Below are positions 37,627 to 46,026 of a DNA stretch of 64,000 nt, one piece after another. The stretch spans positions 310,001 to 374,000 of the forward strand of contig JADJDJ010000004.1 of the NCBI GenBank assembly GCA_016702745.1. The letters are read 5' to 3'. Origin of the DNA: Chitinophagaceae bacterium (GTDB taxonomy: Bacteria; Bacteroidota; Bacteroidia; Chitinophagales; Chitinophagaceae). The first letter of the stretch is position 1. Each line of letters opens with the position of its first letter. The notes below the pieces were generated by a model. The model made no database searches, was not told the DNA's origin, and saw only the letters and a list, made by a program, of their open reading frames with translations. A program made the position numbers and the translations under genes.

Positions 37627-38262
37627 TTATGCTTCTACCAGAAACAGGTACACTTCTTTGGGACCGTGCACACCCACTACCAGTGTTTTTTCAATATCGG
37701 CCGTGCGACTGGGTCCGGTGGCCAGGGTAATGAGGGAAGGTAGTTGCTGTCCATATTTTTCTTTTGCAGCCTGTAAAGCATCCCGGATATCATAAACCAG
37801 TTGATTGGTATAGGCAATACAAATATGGATGGGCGCATACACACTGGCAGCACGACCTCCCGGGTCGGCTGCACTCATTACAATACTTCCGGTGCGGGCC
37901 ACGAGGTATTCGCAACCGGTGATGGATACATCACAATGGGCCAGATCGGTTTTGACCAGCCGGTCAGAGAGCTGTCCCGCCACACTAGCCACCAGTTTGT
38001 CTTCCAGACAATATACTTTATGCCAGTCCTGCTTTTTAATCAGACTGGCCAGTTGAAAAGCAAGTTCCTGCTGGTTGATACAATAAATAAATTTTCCCTG
38101 GAGCTTTGTAAACTGTTCCGCAAATTCCACTTCGGGCTCCTGTTCCAGGGGATGAAATACAGGCTGGTTTCCCTCACTTTGCGGAAAAGGCAAAGGCGTT
38201 GATTGACTCAACGCCTTGCGAATCCTCTTCAATATATTTTCCTTGGAAGGAGATACGTTCAT
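37627..38262 (-). CDS. LUD-domain (LutC/YkgG-like) protein
   Basis: LUD proteins belong to the LutABC system for lactate oxidation. The 211-residue product has a LUD domain: EYLVARTGSIVMSAADPGGR (near residues 118-137), VYAPIHICIAYTNQLVYDIR, and the C-terminal GPSRTADIEKTLVVGVHGPK ending in VYLFLVEA. It lies between a GGCT-like gene and ftsH. In many Bacteroidota the order birA-rsfS-ftsH-LUD is conserved. A LutB-like Fe-S protein is at the far end of this window (62122-63498), so this is not a single lut operon. Confidence 0.9.
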   Translation of the reverse strand: MNVSPSKENILKRIRKALSQSTPLPFPQSEGNQPVFHPLEQEPEVEFAEQFTKLQGKFIYCINQQELAFQLASLIKKQDWHKVYCLEDKLVASVAGQLSDRLVKTDLAHCDVSITGCEYLVARTGSIVMSAADPGGRAASVYAPIHICIAYTNQLVYDIRDALQAAKEKYGQQLPSLITLATGPSRTADIEKTLVVGVHGPKEVYLFLVEA

Positions 38263-38276
38263 GCCGCTTGGTTAAC

Positions 38277-40368
38277 TTACACCGTAGGTGAGAAATCAAT
38301 CCCGCCCACTGTTCCATCAGGTTTAGCTTCATTCTCGTTCCGGATAGCAGGAATCGTTTCATCCACCGCCGGAGCTGCTGCTTCATCCACACCCAGGCTT
38401 TTCTTTTCCTCAAAAGGCCTTTTACCGATCAGGGCTTCCACATCACTCTGGAACAGGACTTCCTTTTCCAACAGGGCATGGGCCAGTTTCACCACATCTT
38501 CTCTTTTCTCCGTCAGCAGCTGTTTTGTTTTTTCATACGCCTCATCAATCAGCTTTCTCACTTCTTCATCAATCAGCTTGGCTGTTTCGTCGGAATAAGG
38601 TTTAGTGAAAGTATTTTCCTGCTGCGGATCATAGTAACTGATATTACCGATCTTTTCATTCATTCCATATACTGTGACCATGGAATAAGCAATCCGGGTG
38701 ATCTGCTGCAGGTCATTCTGGGCACCGGTGGAGATTTTCTTGAAGAATATCTCCTCACTGGCCCTTCCACCGAGGGTCATACAGATCTGATCATTCAACT
38801 GGTCGGTATTGTAGAGGTATTGTTCTCTTGGCGTGTATTGCGCATACCCAAGGGCCGCTGTACCTCTCGGTACAATCGTCACTTTCAGTAACGGATAAGC
38901 ATGTTCCAGGAACCAGCCGCATACGGCGTGACCGGCTTCATGGTAGGCAATGATCTTTTTCTCTTCGGGAGAAATGATCTTGTTTTTCTTTTCCAGTCCG
39001 CCGATGACCCTGTCCACTGCATCCTGAAAATCCTGCATATCCACAGCTTCTTTATTCTTACGGGCAGCGATCAGGGCAGCTTCATTACATACATTGGCAA
39101 TATCAGCCCCGGCAAATCCCGGCGTTTGTTCAGCCAGTTTATGAATATCCAGTGTTTTGGAAATTTTAATTGGCTTCAGGTGTACTTTAAAAATTGCTTC
39201 TCTTCCCACCAGATCGGGTTTGTCGATCGTGATCTGACGGTCGAAACGACCCGGGCGCAATAGGGCTGTATCCAGTACATCAGGTCTGTTGGTAGCGGCC
39301 AGGACGATGATACCTGAATCAGTACCAAATCCATCCATTTCCACGAGCAGTTGGTTCAGAGTGCTTTCTCTTTCATCATTGCTCATCATCACATTCTTAC
39401 CCCTGGCACGGCCAATGGCATCAATCTCGTCAATGAATATAATACAAGGGGCTTTTTCCCTGGCTTGCTTGAACAAATCACGAACCCGGCTGGCTCCAAC
39501 TCCCACAAACATCTCCACAAAATCAGAACCACTCAGACTAAAGAAAGGCACTTGTGCTTCTCCTGCCACGGCTTTCGCCAGCAGGGTTTTACCGGTACCC
39601 GGAGGACCGATCAGCAGGGCGCCTTTGGGAATCTTACCCCCGAGGTTGGTATATTTTTTTGGACTTTTTAAAAGTCAACGATTTCCATTACTTCCACTTT
39701 GGCTTCGTCCAGACCGGCCACATCGGCAAAAGTGATATTCACCCGGGTGCCTTTATCAAACAGAGTGGCTTTGGACTTACCAATATTGAAAATGCCACCT
39801 GGACCACCACCGCCGCCGGAGCCGCCACTCATTTTCCGCATGAGCAGGATCCAGAGACCGATAAAGATCAGTACAGGAAAGAGGAATTGAAGAATGCCAC
39901 CGAAAATATCGCGCTCATTGTCCACTTCAAAAGGAACTTTGACCACCGTGGGATTGTCTTTGTAAAAATCATCAATTCCCTTTTTAAAATTATCACCGCT
40001 GGTGATGGCGAAATACATGTGCGGGCCTTCCTCACTGATTTTACCGCTGACTCCTTTCTTGAGTTTATCAGCATATTTCACCAGCCCTGCCTTGGTCAGA
40101 AATATTTTGACCTTTTCTTGTTATCAATAATGGTGTACTTGCTCACTTCCCCTGAGGCGATCATGTTCTTAAAATCAAGTTCATTGATTTTAGCCATATT
40201 CCGGGAGAAGGGGCCAAACCATGAAAAACCGATCAGTACGGCAAATATGATGGCATAGATCCAGTAAATGCTGAAGCGGGGGCCTTTCCGCGGTGCCTGG
40301 TTAGGATCTTCTCCTCCCGGACCGGGACGCCTGTCATACCTGGGCCTGTTTCCTGAGTCTTGTGACAT
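38277..40368 (-). CDS. ftsH: ATP-dependent zinc metalloprotease FtsH (two frameshifts)
   Basis: Membrane-bound AAA+ protease that degrades regulatory and damaged membrane proteins. The start MSQDSGNRPRYDRRPGPGG is followed by a first helix (WIYAIIFAVLIGFSWF), a periplasmic part, and a second helix (FPVLIFIGLWILL). The AAA domain has Walker A GPPGTGKT near 39590-39615 and Walker B IIFIDEIDA; the protease site is HEAGH. Two slips occur: T4 at 40113-40116 and A4 at 39670-39673, each needing one more base (restoring KKVKIFLTKAG and VDFLKSPKKYTNLGGK). Corrected length about 698 residues, normal. The gene follows rsfS and precedes the LUD gene. Confidence 0.96.
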
Positions 40369-40442
40369 AAATGAATGTAGTATTCTGCTATTTAATGATA
40401 AAAACGATAAAAAGTTGGGGCCGGTATCAGATTTAACAAAGC

Positions 40443-40847
40443 TTAGTCTTCGTGGTTCTCCACGGAAGCATCACTCCACATTTCTTCCAACCTGTAAAAT
40501 TTGCGGTTTTCCGGCAGCATCACATGTACCACCACGTTTACATAATCAATCAGCACCCACTGGAGATTACTATAACCCTCGTGCCGGTAGGGATTTTCTC
40601 CGCAACTTTCTTTAACGCGGTCTTCCACATGCTCAGCAATAGCCCTCACCTGAGGCTGGCTTGATGCTTCGCAAATGATAAAAAAATCGGAAACCGCTTC
40701 ATTGATTTTACGGAGGTCCAGGGATACAATATGTTCCCCTTTTTTTTCCTGAATCGCAGCAAGAATGGTTTTGATGATTTTTGAGTTCCTCGTTAACCGG
40801 ACTGCACTTTTCTTCTTACGGTTGGTCAAGACTGCCAATTGTTCCAA
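40443..40847 (-). CDS. rsfS: Ribosomal silencing factor RsfS
   Basis: Binds the 50S subunit and prevents 30S joining in starvation. The 134-residue product has RsfS text ALAAIQEKKGEHIVSLDLRK-like (here ILAAIQEKKGEHIVSLDLRK), DFFIICEASSQPQVRAIAEHVE and QWVLIDYVNVVVHVM. No ATG is available at the 5' end; the likely start is a TTG at 40847, with residues before about 25 not matching the core domain. It lies upstream of ftsH with a 74-bp gap and is divergent from birA. Confidence 0.92.
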   Translation of the reverse strand: MEQLAVLTNRKKKSAVRLTRNSKIIKTILAAIQEKKGEHIVSLDLRKINEAVSDFFIICEASSQPQVRAIAEHVEDRVKESCGENPYRHEGYSNLQWVLIDYVNVVVHVMLPENRKFYRLEEMWSDASVENHED

Positions 40848-40936
40848 ATATTGAACGTGTTAGGTTTTTAGTTTATGTTTACTGGTTCAAAAATAGCGAT
40901 TAATTGTCAGAAGCCCCTCAATCAAACCGGGAAGGA

Positions 40937-41696
40937 ATGCCTTCCTCCAGCATCGGGACGCCATTCGTTGAACTGCAATCGGTTGACAGCACCAATAACT
41001 ATGCCCGGGAGCAGATTCATGCAGGAATGGCACAGCATGGTCAGGCCATATTCGCCCATGAGCAATGGGCAGGAAAAGGGCAAAGAGGCCGGCATTGGGT
41101 CAGTGAAAAGGGGCAAAACATGGCAGTCAGCATCCTGCTGCAGCCAAAATCACTACCAATCAGCCGTCAATTTGAACTCAGTGCAGCAATTGCACTTACG
41201 GTTCATCAAACCCTGGCGGTTTATTTACCAGAGGATCTGACTATTAAATGGCCAAATGACCTGTACTGGCAGGACAGAAAGGCAGGCGGGATCCTGATAG
41301 AAAACCTGTTGAGTAGTCATGATCAGACTGGCAGCAGTTGGAACTGGGCCATTGCCGGGATCGGGATCAACATCAACCAGACCCAATTCCTCCGATCTGC
41401 CGAACCCGGTATCCCTGAAGCAAATCACCGGAAAAGACCGGGATCCTGTTCAACTGGCTAAAGAACTTTGTATACAGGTTGATAAATACTATCAGGAACT
41501 ATTGGAAAGTGGACCTGGAAATATATTCAGTCAATATAACCGTTACTTATACAAACAGGGACAAAAAGTAAAACTCAAAAAAGACAACAGGGTTTTTGAG
41601 GCATTAATAAAAGGAGTCAATGTAAAGGGTCAGCTCGAAGTTGAACATGGCATCACTGAAACTTTTGATTTTGGAACGATAGAATGGATGGGATGA
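40937..41696 (+). CDS. birA: Biotin-[acetyl-CoA carboxylase] ligase (one frameshift)
   Basis: Attaches biotin to carrier proteins. The ATG at 40937 gives MPSSSIGTPFVELQSVDSTN, then the biotin-AMP loop AHEQWAGKGQRGRHWVSEKG and the core IKWPNDLYWQDRKAGGILIE. The frame slips near the CC at 41389-41390 (one base too many); the rest continues SDLPNPVSLKQITGKD and the C-terminal domain to 41696. Corrected length is about 252 residues. There is no N-terminal HTH, so this is a monofunctional ligase and not a repressor. It is divergent from rsfS. A GAGTC-type repeat starts at its stop codon. Confidence 0.92.
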
Positions 41697-41735
41697 GTCG
41701 GGAGTCAAGAGCCATGAGTCGAGAGTCGGGAGTCC
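41695..41735. repeat. GAGTC-unit repeat abutting the birA stop codon
   Basis: GAGTCGGGAGTCAAGAG begins at the second base of the birA TGA, then CCATGAGTC, GAGAGTCGGGAGTCC. It shares AGTCGGGAGTC and GAGTCGAGAGT units with the block at 13904-13934, also beginning within a stop codon. Confidence 0.6.
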
Positions 41736-41769
41736 TTCCACTTCATTCAAAATTCACTATAATCTCCTC

Positions 41770-42672
41770 TTACTTCGCAGTCCACAACCTGAACTTCCTT
41801 GAAATGGTAAAGCCCCAGCGGAACTGACCCTTGCCCCATGATGTAATGGTTCTAGGAATAAACCGGTTTTCCAGCAACTCTGTTGCGTTGGTAAAATTCA
41901 ACCGGAAAATATGTCCCGAAGTCAGGATCTCGAATCCCACTCCCAATGGATCACGGAATTTAATATTGTCGTTTGTCTTAAAGGCATTCTTGCTGGTCTC
42001 GCTCCGGAAGGGATGGAAATAATCCAATAAAAGATTAACCCGGCCACCCAGCGGCAGTTTCACCGCACCACCGAGGGCAAAGAAATTCTTCTGATCATAA
42101 CTGATGGCATAGCCACGGGTCACAAAGGTTGGATTCAATTGCAGACTCACTTTCCCCATTTTTTTGGCAAGGATCAACTGGAGTACATTGCTCATTCTTT
42201 CGCCGAGGCCATCATAACTATTATCCTGGTTAGGGAAGGCACTTTGCGGACTGGCCGCAATCACCATATTCCCATAAAGCGCAATGGAAAGCGGATGGGA
42301 GGGATCATTTTCGCGTTGCTGCATGATCCGGTATTTGATCCCGGTCTCATATAATTGCTGTTGCGGACCGGCCCCTTTGGCACGGGCAATATTCAGATCA
42401 AGATTGTTACCCAGTCCCATGGTAAAAGCGATACGTATATCGGATGCATTATCCAATCCGAAAAACCTTTTGATACCGCCATTACTACCGCCAACATCCC
42501 CAAAATTGTGGGAGACATTGAAGTCCAGTTTTCCCTTCCCCACCAATTCGGTGGTACGGGCATTAATGGTTTTGGTAGAACTGAAAATTTCTATGGGTTT
42601 TGCTTCTTTTTTTTCCTGTGCGGAAACCTGGATTGTTACGAATACCAGGGCTGCTGCTAATGCCTTCTGCAT
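41770..42672 (-). CDS. DUF5777-type outer-membrane beta-barrel protein
   Basis: Unknown function. The 300-residue product has a signal peptide (MQKALAAALVFVTIQVSAQE) and a DUF5777-like body with strands such as GKLDFNVSHNFGDVGGSNGG, RIAFTMGLGNNLDLNIARAK and LLLDYFHPFRSETSKN, ending GQFRWGFTISRKFRLWTAK. The regular alternation and the charged/aromatic C-terminus fit a barrel of about 14-16 strands. DUF5777 proteins are frequent in Bacteroidota, often beside haem- or c-type cytochrome genes, none of which is seen here. Confidence 0.85.
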   Translation of the reverse strand: MQKALAAALVFVTIQVSAQEKKEAKPIEIFSSTKTINARTTELVGKGKLDFNVSHNFGDVGGSNGGIKRFFGLDNASDIRIAFTMGLGNNLDLNIARAKGAGPQQQLYETGIKYRIMQQRENDPSHPLSIALYGNMVIAASPQSAFPNQDNSYDGLGERMSNVLQLILAKKMGKVSLQLNPTFVTRGYAISYDQKNFFALGGAVKLPLGGRVNLLLDYFHPFRSETSKNAFKTNDNIKFRDPLGVGFEILTSGHIFRLNFTNATELLENRFIPRTITSWGKGQFRWGFTISRKFRLWTAK

Positions 42673-42761
42673 ACGAATTGAGTTTTATGTACTCCCCCTA
42701 TCGTAACAGCAGGCTAACGGGTTGCTTAGTAATAAAAAAATGGAATGAAGGAATCGGGCTG

Positions 42762-43229
42762 TTATTTTTCCAGCGAAGCCAGCACTTCTTCTGCATGGGC
42801 TTTGTTCCGGGGTTTATGAAACACCCGGATAATTTTTCCTTTATCGTCAATCAGGAAACTGGTCCGAAGGATACCCATGTATTCACGACCGAATAGTTTT
42901 TTCATATCTCTGACACCATAGGCAGCGGTGATCTGATGCGCTTCATCGGCAATCAGCCGGAAGGGTAATTTATATTTTCCCTCAAACTTTTTCTGCCGGC
43001 TGATCGAATCCGGGCTCACCCCCAGCACTTCAATTCCTTTTGACAGCAGTCCTTTATAGTTGTCACGGAGATTACAGGACTCCAGTGTGCAGGTGGGTGT
43101 ACCAGCTTCAGAATAAAAATAAAGCAGGAGCATTTTCCCTTTGTAATCTTTTAAAGAGACTTCCTTTCCATCCTGATCCATCCCTGAAAAAACCGGCGCA
43201 AGATCTCCTTCCTTTAACGTTACAGCCAT
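42762..43229 (-). CDS. bcp: Thioredoxin-dependent thiol peroxidase (Bcp/PrxQ)
   Basis: Reduces hydroperoxides. The 155-residue protein has the peroxiredoxin fold with the peroxidatic Cys in GTPTCTLESCNLRDNYKGL (near residue 45) and a second Cys five residues later (LESC), as in the atypical 2-Cys PrxQ group. The canonical motif is GTPGCTxExCxFRD; Gly is Thr here, otherwise it matches. The end is EEVLASLEK. The M23 gene ends 3 bp upstream of it on the same strand. Confidence 0.93.
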   Translation of the reverse strand: MAVTLKEGDLAPVFSGMDQDGKEVSLKDYKGKMLLLYFYSEAGTPTCTLESCNLRDNYKGLLSKGIEVLGVSPDSISRQKKFEGKYKLPFRLIADEAHQITAAYGVRDMKKLFGREYMGILRTSFLIDDKGKIIRVFHKPRNKAHAEEVLASLEK

Positions 43230-43232
43230 AGT

Positions 43233-45122
43233 TTACTTTTTTGTTTTCTTCACCGTTTTCTTGACATCTTTTTTGGCTTTCTCGTTCGCTTTCTTGATCG
43301 TCTTGGTTCCCTTGCCTTTCTTGCTGCTGGTTTTTTTAGGAGGAGGGGCGGTGTACGGATAACGTTTGAACCACCATTCCCTGGTACTTGTATTTCCCAC
43401 CAGGTCTTCGACGGTTACTTTCAGTTTGTGTACCCCGTAAGGACAGGTTTCATCGAAACGATAGATCGAGTTCCGGCCTTTATCGTTTGTAAAACGGAGC
43501 CATTGTCCGGCGCTGAGCGAGTCCCCGCTGCAATGATAACCCAATGTATCCGCAGTGCAGGAATAGAGAATGGCTTTAAATGATTTAATCCCATAATTAT
43601 CCGTGGGTGTAAATACAATACGGCTGGCCGCACTGAGGTTCACAGTATCACCACTGCCCAGGCTGTTGATTTGCGGAGGCTGTACATCCGCAATCAGCTG
43701 ATAAGATCCAAAATCACTGAATTTCGCAGAGAGCCATTGTTCCTGCCACACTGCTTTACGAACCGTACTGCCTTTTCTGTCGCCACGCAAAATGATTAGT
43801 TTATCCTGCCATTCTTCAGGCACTTTTCTTTTCAGCTTCAATCTTACTACCAGGTCATCATGTACCGGTACTGACCCTTCACCTACCTGATGAATATCAG
43901 AAAATACATAGGGCGAAGCTGAACCTGCCACAAAATAACTGGTGGCAACCGTATCATAAACCGCTTTATCTGAAATATACATTTCAAATCCGGGCTTTTC
44001 CACTACACTCACCATAGTGGGAGCTATCACCAATGGTTTGGAAATCACAGTGGAGGGTTTGGCCAGACTATCATAATAACGAATCATGAAGTTCAATGTG
44101 GAGCGGTTGCCATGGGCATCGGATACATCAATACTCACGGCATGCAGCAGGGTGTCATTGAATTCAATCACGCCGTCATTTTTTATGGGATGATAAGCGG
44201 CACCCAGGTCACCGGGCATGCGGGACAGATGCTGGATAAAACCGCCGCCATTGTACCGCATTTTAAAATCCACATGGGCATTCATGTAAGCCGTTTCATC
44301 ATAACTGATGCTATCCAGGATAAAAGCCAGCTGTGGCTCCTCATCCAGATATAATTTGGCCGAATAGATTCCGTTGGGATTATTGGATCCGCTGAGCCGG
44401 TCGGTTGCAGCTAGGGCGAAGCTGATTTTTTTAAGTCCGGTATTGATCACAGGTATTTTTGGAATGATATAACCACTATCTGTGTTCTTCAGGGTATAAA
44501 AAAACGGGCTTTGATCATACACCGATTTGCTGCGGTCATAAATGGCCAGTTTACTGAGCGTAGGTGGCACATCATCTTTTAATCCGAAATCAAAGAGCAG
44601 GGGGTTCAGTCTTTTTTCGGTCCTGGTATCCATGATCTCAAAGTGCAGGTGCGGGCCCTGCGATCCGCCGGTATTGCCACTATAAGCAATAAAAGCACCC
44701 TTGCTTACCGGAAACTGTTCTTTGGTAAAATCCAATTCGATGGGCCAGCTTTCTTTTTCTTTCTGTTTGGCCCTGACAAATTCTTCCAGTGCCGGAAAAA
44801 AATCATTCAGGTGGGCATACAAAGTGGAAAGTCCGTTCGGATGCCGGATAATGATAAAACGGCCGAAGCTGGAAGCGCGGACACCGATATGGGCGATATA
44901 GCCTTCAGCAGCGGCGTAAACCGGATAATTTTCCTGGGCATTGGTGCGGATATCCAGTCCCATATGCCAGTGATTGGGCCTTAGTTCTCCGAAATTGGCG
45001 GAGAGCTGAAGGGGTATACCCATTGGGTTACGGAAATAGTTCCGGGGATAGGGCGGGGTCTGGGCTTGTATGGATAATGAACAGCTGCAAATGAGCAGGC
45101 AGACAAAAAATCGAAGTGGCAT
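43233..45122 (-). CDS. Secreted M23 metallopeptidase with long C-terminal part
   Basis: LytM-type peptidase acting on peptidoglycan. The ATG at 45122 gives a signal peptide (MPLRFFVCLLICSCSLSIQA). The M23 domain is N-terminal (residues 25-165): HMGLDIRTNA (HxxxD), then PHLHFEI (HxH). The remaining 450 residues are strand-rich and likely several Ig-like modules, followed by a Lys-rich tail of about 35 residues (KKTSSKKGKGTKTIKKANEK). An ATG at 45140 gives six more residues and is less likely. The bcp gene starts 3 bp downstream of its stop. The Lys-rich end may interact with cell-envelope polymers; that is inferred. Confidence 0.9.
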   Translation of the reverse strand: MPLRFFVCLLICSCSLSIQAQTPPYPRNYFRNPMGIPLQLSANFGELRPNHWHMGLDIRTNAQENYPVYAAAEGYIAHIGVRASSFGRFIIIRHPNGLSTLYAHLNDFFPALEEFVRAKQKEKESWPIELDFTKEQFPVSKGAFIAYSGNTGGSQGPHLHFEIMDTRTEKRLNPLLFDFGLKDDVPPTLSKLAIYDRSKSVYDQSPFFYTLKNTDSGYIIPKIPVINTGLKKISFALAATDRLSGSNNPNGIYSAKLYLDEEPQLAFILDSISYDETAYMNAHVDFKMRYNGGGFIQHLSRMPGDLGAAYHPIKNDGVIEFNDTLLHAVSIDVSDAHGNRSTLNFMIRYYDSLAKPSTVISKPLVIAPTMVSVVEKPGFEMYISDKAVYDTVATSYFVAGSASPYVFSDIHQVGEGSVPVHDDLVVRLKLKRKVPEEWQDKLIILRGDRKGSTVRKAVWQEQWLSAKFSDFGSYQLIADVQPPQINSLGSGDTVNLSAASRIVFTPTDNYGIKSFKAILYSCTADTLGYHCSGDSLSAGQWLRFTNDKGRNSIYRFDETCPYGVHKLKVTVEDLVGNTSTREWWFKRYPYTAPPPKKTSSKKGKGTKTIKKANEKAKKDVKKTVKKTKK

Positions 45123-45308
45123 ACACAAAAATAGGGGCAATAGGGTAAGAAAGAACAGGTTGATGCCTCGTGTAGGACCTCTGAAATGTTAAACGCTTTA
45201 CAAAGACCGGCCAACTCCCTGAAATTGACAGCATATCTGCCACAATAGCGAACATTCATTGAACGCTATGCATCCTTTCCCAACAAGTTTGTATCTTTTC
45301 AGCTTGTT

Positions 45309-45899
45309 ATGGTGAAGAAATCATTCCTCTGGCTCCTGCCGCTTTGCATGTTGCTGGCTGCATGTCCCTTTGAGTCAACAGTGCCGATGGAAGCCCGACC
45401 GGTGGAAGCGGTGGACAGCAACCTGCTGGGCTACTGGTATGGTATTGTAAAAGACGGCAGTGATTTCTTCGGAATCGAAGCCCTGGAGATCAGTCCACAA
45501 TCCGATTCACTTTATTCCATCATCCGGTATGGCAAAGCAATAAAAGGTGATATGATTTTACCGGATACCTCCACATTTATTGGTTATACCTCTTATATCG
45601 GCGATCAGCGATTCATGAATGTGGAAGGCTGGATCAATATCGAAGAGATCGAAAAAAAGAAAAGGGTCTGGCGAAAACAGAAGGTTTTCTACGTATCTGC
45701 CTTTGATAAAAGAAATGATACCCTGGATGTAAAAGCGGTGACCGAAAGCTTCTCAACTAAAAAATTCTTCACCCAGCCGGCCGATTTCAAGCAACTGCTG
45801 TCAGAAATTCTCAACCGGAAACACAATGTGTACGACGACCAATATTCCCTGAAATACCGGAAAATCACCAAGCCGCTGCAGATCTTCCCAAGCCGGTAA
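45309..45899 (+). CDS. Hypothetical lipoprotein
   Basis: Unknown function. The 196-residue product has a lipoprotein signal with lipobox LAAC (MVKKSFLWLLPLCMLLAACP). The mature part shows LLGYWYGIVKDGSDFFGIEA and DTSTFIGYTSYIGDQRFMNV, strand-rich and charged, without a known domain. It lies 169 bp from the divergent M23 gene and 127 bp before carB on the same strand. A TACTTTTG box for carB is between them. Confidence 0.75.
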   Translation: MVKKSFLWLLPLCMLLAACPFESTVPMEARPVEAVDSNLLGYWYGIVKDGSDFFGIEALEISPQSDSLYSIIRYGKAIKGDMILPDTSTFIGYTSYIGDQRFMNVEGWINIEEIEKKKRVWRKQKVFYVSAFDKRNDTLDVKAVTESFSTKKFFTQPADFKQLLSEILNRKHNVYDDQYSLKYRKITKPLQIFPSR

Positions 45900-45949
45900 A
45901 ATGTGAGCAAAAAAAGCAGGTTCCACCTGTCAATACCCCCGCTTTCCCC

Positions 45950-45957
45950 TACTTTTG
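45950..45957 (+). promoter_or_regulatory. -7 box of a likely carB promoter
   Basis: TACTTTTG (45950-45957), followed by CGC, is the TAnnTTTG box, 69 bp upstream of the carB ATG. No strong -33 element is seen. Confidence 0.45.
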
Positions 45958-46026
45958 CGCAATTTGTCCAACGGACAAGGATGTTTTACCGCAGGATTGC
46001 TGCCAGCCACAACTTAAAAACAAAAA

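Noticed and set aside
40848..40936. birA start at 40904 (TTG)
   Set aside because: A TTG start would add 11 residues without family support; the ATG at 40937 fits.
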